Assembly: GCF_001661265.1 (NCBI RefSeq)
Contig: NW_017567009.1
Coordinates: 1-64,000, forward strand
Direction of reading: 5' to 3'
From: Saitoella complicata NRRL Y-17804
Taxonomy: Eukaryota > Ascomycota > Saitoellomycetes > Saitoellales > Saitoellaceae
Length of the DNA: 64,000 bases
Part shown: positions 49,264-60,002 of the stretch, one piece after another
Layout of the letters: every line of letters starts with the position of its first letter
How positions within the stretch are numbered: the first letter of the stretch is position 1
Notes under the pieces: generated by a model
Seen by the model: the letters and a program-made list of their open reading frames with translations, nothing else
What the model was told of the DNA's origin: nothing
The model's database searches: none
Made by a program: the position numbers and the translations under genes

Positions 49264-50792
49264 ATGGATGACCAGGAAGCCATTGCTCAGTTCTGTGCTA
49301 TTACAGATGCGAAGCCAGCAACAGCGGAGCAATACCTTCGTGTAAGCGACGGCAATATCGAAAGCGCCGTGATGCTCTTCTTCGAGTCTGGAGGTGCAGA
49401 CCTGAACACAGAACCCTCCTCACACACCGGCACTGGTGGTCGTGAATCTCCTGTCCAAATCCCTGACGAGGATGACTTAGAGGACGACGAAGCGATGGCG
49501 AGGCGGCTGGCGGCGGAGTATGGCAATCAAGAAGTGCGGGCACCGATTGCACCGACTACGCAGACACTCGTAGAGCCGGAGTATGAAGGGATGATGCCAG
49601 GGATGGGTTATGGAGCGGAAATGTTCCCAAGCCTAAGGGGAAGGTCGTCAAGGCCAGGAATCTTCAATCAACAAAGGTCTGTCTGGGATGCTGAAGGCAA
49701 CGAGGAGGATGATACTACGGGTAAGTCCTCGCATTCGCCAGGTTTTGCTAAAGTATATGCTAATGATGATATCGAACAGGTGGCGCCGCGGAAGCCAGCA
49801 GTAAAGCCTCTCGGTTGGCGAAGATGTTCCGTCCACCATTCGACATCATGACCAATTTGGATCTTGACTCGGTAAATCATGGAATGCTTTGCTAGTTGAA
49901 AACATCGCTAACAGAGGTTACTCAGGCTCGAGATCAAGGGAAGGAAGAGCTGAAATGGTTGATGGTCAACATCCAAGACCTCACGGATTTCAATTGTCAA
50001 TGCCTCAACCGCGACCTTTGGTCGAACAATGCCGTGAAAGAGATGATCAGAGAAAACTTCCTCTTCATGCAATACAACAAGGATGGTCAAGACGGACAAC
50101 GCTTTGTCACCATCTATTCAACCAGAAAGTACCCGCATATCGCCATTTTGGATCCGAGAACTGGTGAACAGGTCAAGGTTTGGAGCGAGATGATGACAGC
50201 GACAGATTTCTTGATGCAAGGTATAAATCATCAGTTCCTTCCTCTGTGCCGCTTACTGATGGCTTCCACAGTGCATGAGTTCCTGGACCGCTTTTCTCTC
50301 GACATCAAGGCCAAGAATCCAATTGCTAAGAAGGCTAAGACTAAGAGGGACCCCTCTCTCGTGACTGAGGAAGAGCAAATGAATGCTGCGTTGTCAGCTT
50401 CTATGAAGCACCCTACCGAGGCCATGACTCCAGATGTTGAATACACTGATCCGATGGAGATGGAAGCTGCGGAGGCTCCAGCAGCGGAAACCGCAGCAGA
50501 GCCCGCCTCACCGTTCGACGTCATCAAGCCTGTATCTCGGCCAGAGCCCACAGATCCCAAAACAACCACTCGAATTCAGCTTCGTCTTCCAGACGGGAGA
50601 AAGATCAGGAGGTTCAACTTGGATGACCCCGTTCAGGCTGTGTATGAGTACATTAAAGCCGAGGTTGACGGGGCAGACTCGAGAACGTTCGATTTGACGT
50701 TCAATAGGATGAAGTTGATTGAGCACCTGGATGAGACTATCGAAGCGGCGGGGCTGAAGAATGCCACGGTTATCATGGAGTTTACGCAGTGA
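49264..50792 (+). CDS. UBA-UAS-UBX protein, Cdc48 adaptor (UBXN7/Ubx5-like)
   Basis: Four exons, 49264-49720, 49780-49871, 49926-50220 and 50272-50792, 454 aa. Domain order: UBA (DDQEAIAQFCAITDAKPATA, EQYLRVSDGNIESAVMLFFE, residues 2-45); an acidic UIM-like stretch (DDLEDDEAMARRLAAEYG); a short LAKMFRPPFDIM motif; a UAS thioredoxin-like domain (KEELKWLMVNIQDLTDFNCQ, LNRDLWSNNAVKEMIRENFL, YPHIAILDPRTGEQV); a second UIM-like helix (SLVTEEEQMNAALSASM); and a C-terminal UBX (TTRIQLRLPDGRKIRRFNLD...EHLDETIEAAGLKNATVIME). UBXN7/Ubx5 proteins link ubiquitinated cargo and cullin ligases to Cdc48/p97. It follows PNG1 on the same strand. Confidence 0.93.
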
Positions 50793-51039
50793 TGGGGGTG
50801 GGGAAGGCGGAGAGGTAGTCTTAATGCTTGGACATGGTCAACGCGGGAGTACGATTAACTACAGGGAGGTGTCTTCGTAATAGAGAATTATCAATGGCTA
50901 CGATGTTTGGTCGGCCTTCTATTTAAGGTTCCCCCACCCCTGACCCGCAGGCAGCTGCAATACGTCGCAGCACAACGCGTCGACCAGGATAGCCCTGACG
51001 CCAACAGAGGGCCTTCGACTTCAGATAGATCTGTTTGCT

Positions 51040-52395
51040 ATGGCACAGAATGGCTCCAGTAAGCCATCCTTCTCACTCTCGCTAGGAGCAAAGAAGGCAA
51101 CAGCACCCTCCGTGAAGCCTTCTCCATTTGCTTCGTCTGCGCCGAAGCGCCGCACAGGGTTCGAATCCGACTCCGACACTGAAGAACCTACGACCAAAAC
51201 CCAACTGCTCTCTGGATTCGATGCCGAGAAGGGCGCACTCTCCTTAAACCCCCAAGATGACGAACTGAAAGGACCAATAGTCATCCCACGACTGCAAAAT
51301 CGGGATTGGCGAGCGGAGAGCCGCAAGAAGAAGGGGTTAGGATACATACCGGACCAGGAACAAAGAGCGCAGGCCGACAGTGGTGGACCGGAAGTGTTTG
51401 GGGATCGGCCACAAGCGTATGGTCTGCAGTTTGTGGAGAAAAAGGACGACGTTCAGGTAGCGACGTCGGAGGACCCGTCAAGAACAGAGGCGCCTGTTCC
51501 ACAAGCCGAAGAACGAGTGAGCGAGGATCAAGCAGCAATAAAGGCCTTGCTTGCAGGTGATAAAGAAAAGAGGAGATCAGATCTCGTTCTGGCACCGATC
51601 GAAACCGAGAACGATTGGCGTGCAAGCAAACCTGCAAACGAAGACGATGCTTATCGCATGGACGTTGAGTCGCGCCCAGATGTAGCATCACTCGAGGCAT
51701 ATGAAGCCATTCCTGTCGAGGAGTTCGGCGCGGCGCTTCTGCGAGGCATGGGATGGAAAGACGGGGAAGGCATAGGTCGAAACAAGGCAGGAGGAGTCAA
51801 GGAGGTTATCCGACGGCCAGCGTTCCTGGGTATCGGTGCAAAAAGCAGAGAAGCAGCAATGGGTGAAGAACTTGGAGCCTGGGGCAATGGTGCAAAGAAG
51901 AGGAATCCTCGGCTGGACAAGACCTACGTACCCGTTGTGAAAGTGAACAAGAGAACGGGCGAGGTGATCAAGGAGGACATGGAGGTTGAGCAAAAAAGAC
52001 GGAGGGAAGAGGAGCCACGTAAGTCTTCAAGGGAAGCGACCGCAGACGGTGAACGGAGCAGCAGGGGAAGCAACTCTCGGCAGGACCAAGAGCGACTTCG
52101 CGACCCAAGCGCAACGACTAGCAGAAGGAGCAGGGATGAAGATGAACCTCGCTCTTCAAGAAGAGAGGACCGTGACAGGGACCGACGAAGAAGGAGTAGT
52201 CGGTCAAGAAGTCAGGATAGGGACAGGGATAGCCGGAGAAGACGGGAACGTAGCAGAGATAGGGACTCCAGACGGGACTACGACAGGAGTCGGGATAATC
52301 GACGAGACTCTAGCCGTGATAGAGAAAGGGACAGGCGTGACCGGGATTGCAATCGGGATTCGTACAGAAGCAGAGATCCCAGAGACAGGCAATAA
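51040..52395 (+). CDS. SPP2: Pre-mRNA splicing factor Spp2/GPKOW-like (G-patch) with long RS/RD tail
   Basis: Single exon, 451 aa. The N-terminal half is disordered (MAQNGSSKPSFSLSLGAKK, the SFSLSLG motif typical of the family). The G-patch starts near residue 225: AIPVEEFGAALLRGMGWKDG then EGIGRNKAGGVKEVIRRPAF. It is followed by LGIGAK and a KOW-like remnant (KRNPRLDKTYVPVVKVNKRT). The last 110 residues are an RS/RD/RE low-complexity tail. Spp2 recruits and activates the helicase Prp2 in the spliceosome; the G-patch is the part that binds it. The RS tail is much longer than in yeast Spp2. A single exon holds the whole gene. Confidence 0.88.
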   Translation: MAQNGSSKPSFSLSLGAKKATAPSVKPSPFASSAPKRRTGFESDSDTEEPTTKTQLLSGFDAEKGALSLNPQDDELKGPIVIPRLQNRDWRAESRKKKGLGYIPDQEQRAQADSGGPEVFGDRPQAYGLQFVEKKDDVQVATSEDPSRTEAPVPQAEERVSEDQAAIKALLAGDKEKRRSDLVLAPIETENDWRASKPANEDDAYRMDVESRPDVASLEAYEAIPVEEFGAALLRGMGWKDGEGIGRNKAGGVKEVIRRPAFLGIGAKSREAAMGEELGAWGNGAKKRNPRLDKTYVPVVKVNKRTGEVIKEDMEVEQKRRREEEPRKSSREATADGERSSRGSNSRQDQERLRDPSATTSRRSRDEDEPRSSRREDRDRDRRRRSSRSRSQDRDRDSRRRRERSRDRDSRRDYDRSRDNRRDSSRDRERDRRDRDCNRDSYRSRDPRDRQ

Positions 52396-52651
52396 GGGAC
52401 TTCGATTTTGGAGTTTATACGAGGCAGAACTGGGGTCATTCACTGAAGCAGTGATATGATGAAAATAATCGATCATTATAGCAACAAGACAACGAGATTC
52501 ACCGCCGGCTGACATCACTAGCAAGCCAAACTTAAACCACTCAACAGAAATCAAAGGTAAAAGAAAATCCGCCACGCCACGCCACCCCACCCCGCACTCC
52601 AACTCTGATATCCATGTTCCTATCCGCCCTCACCCTCTTCCCATCTCCCCT

Positions 52652-53808
52652 TTACTGCTCCTCAGTCTTGACATCAGTATCCATCTTCTCCGGAGTCTCG
52701 GCAGTCTCCGACGCCTCAGGCTTGACAACATCGGTCGTCTCCTGCTGCGCAGGGGCCGCAGCACTCTCGTCTCCAGTCTCCAAGTCGCTCGTCCAGAGGG
52801 TCAAGTTATCCCTCAACAACTGCAAAATCAAGGTAGAGTCGCGGTAGCTCTCTTCGCTCAAAGCATCCAACTCGGCAATCGCGTCGTCGAAGGCCTGCTT
52901 GGCGAGATGGCAGGCACGGTCGGGCGAGTTGAGGATTTCGTAGTAAAAGACGGAGAAGTTCAAGGCGAGACCGAGGCGGATTGGGTGTGTGGAAGGAAGG
53001 CCGGTCTGAGCAACGTCGGTGGCACCCTAGCGTACTGGTTAGTACTATCTCACGGTTGATATTGATGTAGTCGCATACCTTGTATGCTTCATGAGCAAGA
53101 GTAGCGGCCTCCTTTCGCTTGTCACCGCTGGCAAACTCGGCAAGATACCTGTGGTAGTCACCCTTCATCTTAAGGTAGAAGACCTTGCTTCCACCCTGCT
53201 CAGCCTTCGGCACAAGGTGCTCGTCCAAAACCTTCAAAACATCATTGCAGACATCCTCCAATTCCTTCTCGATAGTCTGACGGTATCCGCGAATCTTATC
53301 GATGTTAGCGGAGGGCGAAGAGGCGGCTTTTGTCTCCTCCTTCTGCTCGATAGAGGAGATGATACGCCAAGATGCACGACGGGCTCCGATAACGTTCTTG
53401 TAGGCGACGGAGAGGAGGTTTCGCTCCTCCACGGAAAGCTCTCCAGGCATGGAGGCGACCTCCTTCATGTAGGTGACCATTTCTGGTAGTAATGGGTCAG
53501 TCAGTGTATGCTGCATGGATGCGGAGGTGGAGAGGAACATACCATCGTAACGCTCAGCCTGCTCGGACAACTTTCCAAGAAAAACCTTCTTTTCGCGCTG
53601 TGACTCGTATTAGTAACCACCCAAAAGTTAAGCCAACTCCATCCGCAATGTATGCTCGTCCTCCATCGGTCGCTACACCCTTATCGCTTCGATACCCAAC
53701 GAGCGAACCGCACACCTCCGCATCGCCGCAGCATCATAACAGCGACTCAATTGACGACAGCAGCATACATGGCGGAGGATAGAGCGTACTCACCTCAGAG
53801 TCAGCCAT
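52652..53808 (-). CDS. 14-3-3 protein
   Basis: Four exons, 53808-53794 (MADSE), 53597-53543, 53482-53079 and 53026-52652, 282 aa. It is a highly conserved all-helical dimer that binds phosphoserine ligands. Landmarks: [120 protein letters not shown] and [19 protein letters not shown]. The acidic C-terminal tail is extended ([20 protein letters not shown]). Donor GTATGC and the small first exon are typical for this gene in fungi. Broad regulator in cytosol and nucleus; the short first intron lies immediately behind the start. Confidence 0.97.
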
Positions 53809-54576
53809 AGTGAATTGGAGATTGTTTGTTCTTCTGTTTGGTGTTGAGGAGGCAGCTCTTGGTGTCGGCCGTGGGGTGAGTCTTAGCGCGCGGGTCGATT
53901 AGGGGGTCGATGGCACATGCTGAAGTGACGTGGGCGGGTCGACTGGGTCGGTGCTGGGTCTCTTTGTATACACGGAGGTTGCGTTCTTCATTCCCGCTTA
54001 TTATCGTGATGAGTTCTCAGCTCCCACCAGCGTTGCTCCGTGACTGCTGCTGACAGAAGCTCGACGGTTGGGCATGTTGAACCATTTAACCGTGTACGGA
54101 ATTGAATTGCATGAAAGAAAAAACAAACTCGCAGAAGAACGAAGACAAAGTATACTTGCACCAAAACACACTCTGATCGCGAGCACAGCCACATCCATAC
54201 TTGTAATGTTCATTTCTTGCAATCCCAAAACTCCGATCAAACCCGATCATCCTTTTCAGGATCACTTCATCCATATCATTCTCTCATCCTATCGTACACT
54301 CGTCGCACACTCGTCGCCTGTTCTGCTCCACATCTCCCTGTCCGTAATGAAACACGTTAACCAGAACGAGATCCATATCCATACTGTATCGTACCCGCCC
54401 TTCCATGTCCGCTATGAATACCCATCCTTTCCTTCCATATCCGACCAAGACCGCTAGACTGTGCAAATGACAAACGCAAAACAGACCATGTTTATCCCTT
54501 TTAAATTGCAAAACTCGTTTCCTCCCCACTGAATGTGCGCATCGACCCACGACCACATTCATGATTGATCAATCAC
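53809..54576. other. 768-bp spacer, nothing recognised
   Basis: The left part is the CT/GT-rich promoter region of the 14-3-3 gene. The rest has frames on both strands up to 129 codons (54068-54457), but their composition shows no domain and no splice signals, and they overlap the presumed 3' end of the next minus-strand gene. Confidence 0.4.
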
Positions 54577-55268
54577 TTAATCAAAAGAGAATTGACCCTG
54601 TAACATCCTCTCACCAGTCGGCGTCGGCGGCCTCTTGAGTGACATCTTCCTCGCCTTCTTCTCCCCGTTCCCATAGGCAAAGAAATCACCCGGCGGCGGC
54701 GGAACCCCAGCAGTCTGAGAAGGAGACCCAGACGGAAGAGAGGCAGGCGGAGACGGAGGAAGAGCAGTTCTCGGAACAGTATTATGTTTGTTTGCATCGC
54801 CTAAGGAGCACATCATGTCAGCACTGCATCACCACCTAAGCAGGCAAGAATCGACATACCCAAAGCCTTGGCAGACAGAGAGAAACGACGAGCGAGGAAA
54901 CCACCATAAGATCCGGGTACCATGGGCGGCGTATCAGCCCTGGCAGAGCCCATAGAGATAGGAGAAACGATAGATGAAGATTCAGGCTCATCAAAGACTT
55001 CTTCGTGTACGACGCCAGACATGGCCGGCAACCCCTTCGGCCGCGATCCGGTCTCAGCGAGCGTCATACGACGTTTATCCGTGAATGAAGAGTCGGTATT
55101 CGGCGGTGGAGAGGCGTTGCTGCTCGTCGAAGCCGGACTCTTGGAGAAAAGCGAGGTAAACGACGAGGCGGTCGGAGCAGCGGAGAACGACGCCCGGCGG
55201 CCAGGACGGCTATATGCACCGGCTGGAGGAGAGTAGCTAGTGTTGGGGATATCGAACGGCTTGCTCAT
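54577..55268 (-). CDS. Ser/Pro-rich hypothetical protein with conserved phospho-motifs
   Basis: Two exons, 55268-54860 and 54800-54577, with a 59-nt intron (GTATGT...GCTGAC...CTTAG), 210 aa. Not recognised as a named family. It is disordered and rich in Ser, Pro and Thr. Two basophilic-kinase-like sites, RRASFS near residue 25 and ARRFSLSAKALG near 126, and a conserved-looking end (KRPPTPTGERMLQGQFSFD) suggest a phospho-regulated adaptor. The splice junction falls right after the FSLSAKALG motif. No membrane segment or catalytic fold is visible. Localisation and role are unknown. Confidence 0.65.
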
Positions 55269-55509
55269 CGTTTTGTTTATCTATTGGGGGTGTATGCTGT
55301 GGCGAGGACTGAGCTGGTCTATTTGTACGGCTGCAATTGCCTCTCAGGTCATCCCTACGTAGGGTCTAGTGTGGCAGGCAGGCAGCGTCCCCCACAGATT
55401 GGGCTACAACCTTATAAGCAAGCCTATTCAATTGCACGAATCAGAAGGGCATCAACTGACAGCTGACAGAATACTTGGATTGTTTCGGGACTTGAGCTGG
55501 ACAGTCTGA

Positions 55510-55785
55510 TCACACGATACCAAGAGACCTGCTGCTACCGGACGCCGTAGATACACTCCCGTTCACGGCACTCGTGTACGTGCTCGTGTCGGTCACAGAG
55601 AACGTCGTGCCCCATCCTGTTTGCACGGCTGCGGCACCGGGTACCGTGATGGTTGTTCCCTCAAATGTAAGGACCGCGCCGGGTGTGGCAACGATCGTAG
55701 ACGTGATAAGGTCGCCTGCAACGAACGGCTGATTCGTGAGAAGCGTGATAAGAATCGTACTGGCCAAGACTTGCAGCGAGTGCAT
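55510..55785 (-). CDS. Small secreted Thr/Ser-rich protein
   Basis: Single exon, 91 aa from ATG at 55785 (MHSLQVLASTILITLLTNQP); the frame is open further upstream only from TTG. It has a strong signal peptide (residues 1-23, cleavage near FVAG) followed by a short mature region rich in Thr, Val, Ser and Gly (STIVATPGAVLTFEGTTITV, DTSTYTSAVNGSVSTASGSS). There are no cysteines and no clear GPI signal, though GSSRSLGIV could be the start of one. It resembles small wall or mating-surface proteins in composition only. Boundaries and function are uncertain. Confidence 0.45.
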   Translation of the reverse strand: MHSLQVLASTILITLLTNQPFVAGDLITSTIVATPGAVLTFEGTTITVPGAAAVQTGWGTTFSVTDTSTYTSAVNGSVSTASGSSRSLGIV

Positions 55786-56200
55786 CTTCCTTGTGATTGC
55801 GTTGCGAAGCGATTGTGGTGATGACGTCGATGATAACGATTTGTGATAAACGAAGGAGCAAGATTCCGCGGGAGCCTTGAGTTTGGTCAAGCTGTAAACG
55901 TCGCCTTTTCAAGAGTTGACAGCGCACTCACGGACCGGCCGCAGGACGAACGGGTCACGCAAGCTGCAGAACGGGCGGAACCCGCTGGATTGGCTATAGA
56001 AAGCTCCGACAGGGTAACGTAGGCAGATCAGTCTTACGAAAGGGTTGACAGCCGTACCTTGCTCTCCAAGACACCCAGGTCTTGAAGGTTAATTGCCGGT
56101 CAAACTGTGATGCCCGGCGTGGGAACGCCTCAGCTTACCCACAGAAATAGAAACAGATATATTTCAAGAAGTCAGATCGTATCGAGTGATGAGATAGTTC
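55786..56200. other. Intergenic spacer
   Basis: A 415-bp spacer between two minus-strand genes: promoter of the small secreted protein and 3' end of the polyol dehydrogenase. No gene was recognised. Confidence 0.4.
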
Positions 56201-57458
56201 TCAATAAAGACTGTCTTTATACACCCCGATTACAACCTTTACCACCAACCGCCCCTCCTCATCCTGCCCCCTCTCCGCAACCTCAAAAGCCTCCCTCGCA
56301 TCCTCGAGCCGATACCTCTGCGTAACCAACTTCCCCAGCCCCGGAACCCCTCCAGACCCTACCATCCTAATCGCTTCCGGATACGTATTACAATACCGGA
56401 AAACACCGACAAGATCAATCTCACGCGTCATAGCGGATGCGATGGGGAGGGTGGCGATGGGTTTGCCCATTCCTACCATCACTAGTTTGCCGCCTGGACG
56501 AGTCGCGAAAATGGAGGTTTGGATCGATGTGTCGACGCCGGTGCATTCGTACGTCACGTCGAAGCCGGCGTAAGTCTCCTGATCCATCTTTGCAGCTTTA
56601 ACCAGCTCGGAGGCAGTATCCTTGGCATAAACTAACTCAGGATCCTCTCCATATTTCGCACGCTTCAATGGAACAAGGACTGTCCGAGTCACCCACTCGG
56701 TCGTCTGCGCAAACTCAAGACGCCGTTGTGAGATGTCAGCAATAGTAATGTCTGAGGCGCCATTGATCCTCGCCATTGCTGCAACAAGTAATCCTACAGT
56801 TCCGGACCCCATGATGAGGATGCGTGAACCAGGCGTCAGGGAAGGCTGAGATCGGCGAATGGCGTGGAGGGCGACGGAGAGCGGTTCCAGGAGAGCTCCT
56901 TCTTCGTAACTGATAGAGTCGGGTATTCTACTTATCTCATTAGCAAATACATCTATTGAGATATGGAGGAAGTAACTCACTTGTGTGTGAAGTCGACATG
57001 CTGATTCACACGCTCACACAAATACCCATCACAATGCGGAAACCTCTTCGCCGAACTCCGAAACTGCATCCCATCGCAAAGATTATACCGACCCATGCGA
57101 CACATCTTGCAAGTGGAGCAAGGTGTTCCTGCTTCGAGTGCTACGCGGTCTCCGATTTTGAAGTTGGTTACGCCGGGGCCGACGGCCGTAACGTAGCCCG
57201 CGGATTCGTGGCCAAGGATGAGAGGTTCTTTGACGACAAAGAGACCGTTTGCGCCGTGAGCGTAGTAGTGAAGATCTACCCACCCGAATTAGTATCATTG
57301 AGCAGCCTTTCGGGAAGGAACACACCTGATCCGCAGATACCAATAGCCTTTGGCACAACCTGCACTTCATCTTCACCAGGATCTTCAAGAGCCCGGGTCT
57401 CTAACCTTATCTCCTTCTTCCCACAAAGAACGGCTGCTTCGAATCCCATTTTCTTCAT
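56201..57458 (-). CDS. Zinc-dependent medium-chain polyol dehydrogenase (sorbitol/xylitol/L-idonate 5-dehydrogenase type)
   Basis: Three exons, 57458-57326, 57275-56981 and 56927-56201, 384 aa. Catalytic zinc ligands sit in [13 protein letters not shown] (Cys, rebuilt across the first junction) and [11 protein letters not shown] (His-Glu). The four structural-zinc cysteines lie in [18 protein letters not shown]. The Rossmann site is [20 protein letters not shown]. It oxidises a polyol or sugar acid with NAD. Substrate cannot be read from sequence: sorbitol, xylitol, L-arabinitol and L-idonate enzymes share this scaffold. Context favours L-idonate: 184 bp away and divergent is a gluconate-type SDR, followed by a 2-hydroxyacid dehydrogenase, the combination of the fungal D-glucuronate route. 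Confidence 0.88.
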
Positions 57459-57642
57459 GACAACTATTCAATTGGTTGCCGTTGTGGTCCATTTTGTCCT
57501 CGGTTCATCTTCCCACCGCAATTCCGCGGCTGCGCTTCCCGCACGCTCCGCTTCCCCACAAATGTTAACGCTGAGGGCAACGTACCGTACCGGTATGTAC
57601 ATCGTACATCAACATCGAGAACAGGACGCAAACACAACAGTC

Positions 57643-58450
57643 ATGTCGATGTTTTCGCTGAAAGGAAAGACTGCGTTGATTACTGGCGCTACGAGAGGCA
57701 TTGGCCAGGCTATGGCAATTGCTTTGGCGGAGGCGGGTGCGGATGTTATCATGATCCAGGTATGCCCGTTGATCCATCTTATGGAACGATCAACTCACAG
57801 CAATGCAGAGAGATACTTCGAGTACCGCTACGAAGGAAAAGATTGAAGTGCTCGGTCGCAAGGCACCTATCTACACTTGCAACCTCGGCGACAACGCCGC
57901 TGTCAAGACTGTCATCGCGGAAATCCTGAATGACGGCTACCATATTGACATCTTAGTCAACTGCGGTGGCATCCAAAGAAGACACAAAGCCGAAGAGTTC
58001 CCAGATGATGATTGGAATGAGGTTCTCCAGGTCAACTTGACCACCGTCTTCACGCTATGCCGTGAAGTCGGCAAATACATGATCGACAACGGCCGGAAAG
58101 GCAAGATCATCAACGTTGCAAGTCTCATGACATTCCAAGGAGGCATCAACGTACCAGCATATGCTGCTGCGAAGGGTGGTATCGGACAATTGACGCAAGC
58201 GCTGTCAAACGAATGGTCATGTAAGGGGATCAATGTCAATGCTCTTGCTCCGGGATACATTGCAACGGACATGACTGCAGCTCTCAGAAACGATGATAGC
58301 CGAGCCAAGGGCATTCTAGAAAGGATCCCCGCAGCAAGATGGGGGACGCCGGAGGATTTTAAGGGACCGGTGGTATTCCTGGCGAGCGGAGCGTCTGATT
58401 ACATGTGTGGAGAGGTTATGGTGGTTGACGGAGGATGGATGGGAAGGTGA
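57643..58450 (+). CDS. Short-chain dehydrogenase, KduD / 5-keto-gluconate reductase-like
   Basis: Two exons, 57643-57759 and 57809-58450, with a 49-nt intron (GTATGC...AATGCAG), 252 aa. Classical SDR: cofactor loop [40 protein letters not shown], catalytic Ser in [19 protein letters not shown] as Tyr/Lys, [20 protein letters not shown], and [13 protein letters not shown] at the end. The [22 protein letters not shown] segment is that of 2-deoxy-D-gluconate 3-dehydrogenase / gluconate 5-dehydrogenase proteins. The likely reaction is interconversion of keto-gluconate and gluconate. It shares a 184-bp bidirectional promoter with the polyol dehydrogenase, which argues for co-regulation. Confidence 0.88.
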
Positions 58451-58692
58451 AGCCCCTACACGGCGACCGAGACCAACTTAGAGCTATGAGAAAACACAAA
58501 TCCAAATCACATACCGTATCGGCACGGTATTATTTTGCCCACCCGTATCTCCCCGGCTTCCCGCAGCACCCCGCATGACGTCGGATCTCCGAAGCTCCAG
58601 GTTCGGGTCGTCGGCGGACGCAGAGGTATACTTAAAAGTCAACAACGGCCAATTGCAGGCAGCATTCCGTTACCCAACTGAACATTCTAAAC

Positions 58693-59742
58693 ATGACAAA
58701 ACCAACAGTTCTTCTTCTCGGCAAGATCGACCATGCGACCAAGGAATGGGAGGCTTTGAGCGACGTTGCTGAGCTCCAGGTCGGTTCAGATTCACTTGTG
58801 AGATGCCAATTGCAGTGCTGATCCGCGTACCTATAGATCTGTGACTCCAAGAACCGAGAAGAATTCATCAAGGACTGCGCTGAGGGAGGAAAGTGGGATG
58901 GTGTCGTCGCTGTTTACAGAACTTTCGTCTCCGTCGCAATTACCGGATTGATCGACGAGGAGCTCATTTCTAAGCTGCCCAAGAGCCTGAAATACATCTG
59001 TCATAACGGTGCAGGATACGACCAGATCGACGCTGACGCCTGTACAAAGGCCGGGATCAACGTCTCCAACGTTCCGACTGCCGTGGATGGTGCAACTGCG
59101 GACACTGCTTTCTTCTTGTTGTTGGGTGCATTGAGGAAGATCCAGTTTGGTTTGAACCAATTGAGAAGAGGAGAGTTCAAGAACAAGTGCCCAATCGGCC
59201 ACGACCCTGCTGGCAAGGTTCTAGGTATTTTGGGTATGGGAGGTATCGGCCGTGCTATGGCTCAAAGGGCTCGCGGCTTCGACATGGAGATCATCTACCA
59301 CAACCGCAACAGGCTTGCACCTGAGCTGGAAGCTGGTGCCAAGTACGTTAGCTTCGACGAGTTGCTTGCGCAGTCCGACGTTCTATCATTGAACTTGCCC
59401 TTGAACAAGCACACTCGCCACATCATCTCAACCAAGGAGTTTGAGAAAATGAAGAATGGAGTTGTCGTCGTCAACACTGCGCGTGGACCCGTCATGGACG
59501 AGGATGCTTTGGTCAAGGCTCTGGAGTCTGGCAAGGTGTTCTCCGCTGGATTGGACGTATATGAGAATGAGCCCGAGGTGCACCCTGGGCTGTTGAAGAA
59601 CGAGAACGTCATCCTCGTCCCTCACCTCGGTACTCACACTTACGAGACTCAGTACACGATGGAATGCGTCGTCCTTGACAACGTCCGCTCTGCAATTGAG
59701 AAGGGCGAGCTTAACACGCCCATTCCAGAGCAGAAGAAGTAG
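58693..59742 (+). CDS. D-isomer-specific 2-hydroxyacid dehydrogenase (2-keto-L-gulonate / glyoxylate reductase-like)
   Basis: Two exons, 58693-58779 and 58837-59742, with a 57-nt intron (GTCGGT...CTATAG), 330 aa. It opens MTKPTVLLLGKIDHATKEWE, then YICHNGAGYDQIDADACTKA, VSNVPTAVDGATADTAFFLL, the Rossmann motif VLGILGMGGIGRAMAQRARG, the Arg in VVNTARGPVMDE, Glu in DVYENEPEVHP and His in LVPHLGTHTYET: the full catalytic triad. Fungal relatives are annotated as glyoxylate/hydroxypyruvate reductases (Gor1), and in Aspergillus niger a member of this family reduces 2-keto-L-gulonate to L-idonate. Direction and closeness to the two preceding oxidoreductase genes support the latter. Confidence 0.92.
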
Positions 59743-60002
59743 AGAAGAGAGGAGGGAGAACGTCAATATCAATAGCATAAAGAGCACCACCTTCGTATAC
59801 CTATCAAGATCTATCGAATCAGGTTTTAGAACATCGGATTTTTCGTTTTATGTGAGCTTATCGTCTAGGCGTGCGCCATTGATGTCGAGAGGGCCTCCGT
59901 AGCGCAGCATCACTTTACAGTACAGAACAGCAGCCAAGGAAACGAACGTAACGACTCTCCTACCCTAACGACCAGCAGCATCTATATCCCACAGCAAGTG
60001 CA

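Noticed and set aside
54068-54457. 129-codon plus-strand frame downstream of the 14-3-3 promoter
   Set aside because: No domain, His/Ser/Pro-rich composition expected from untranslated sequence, and it lies opposite the 3' region of another gene.
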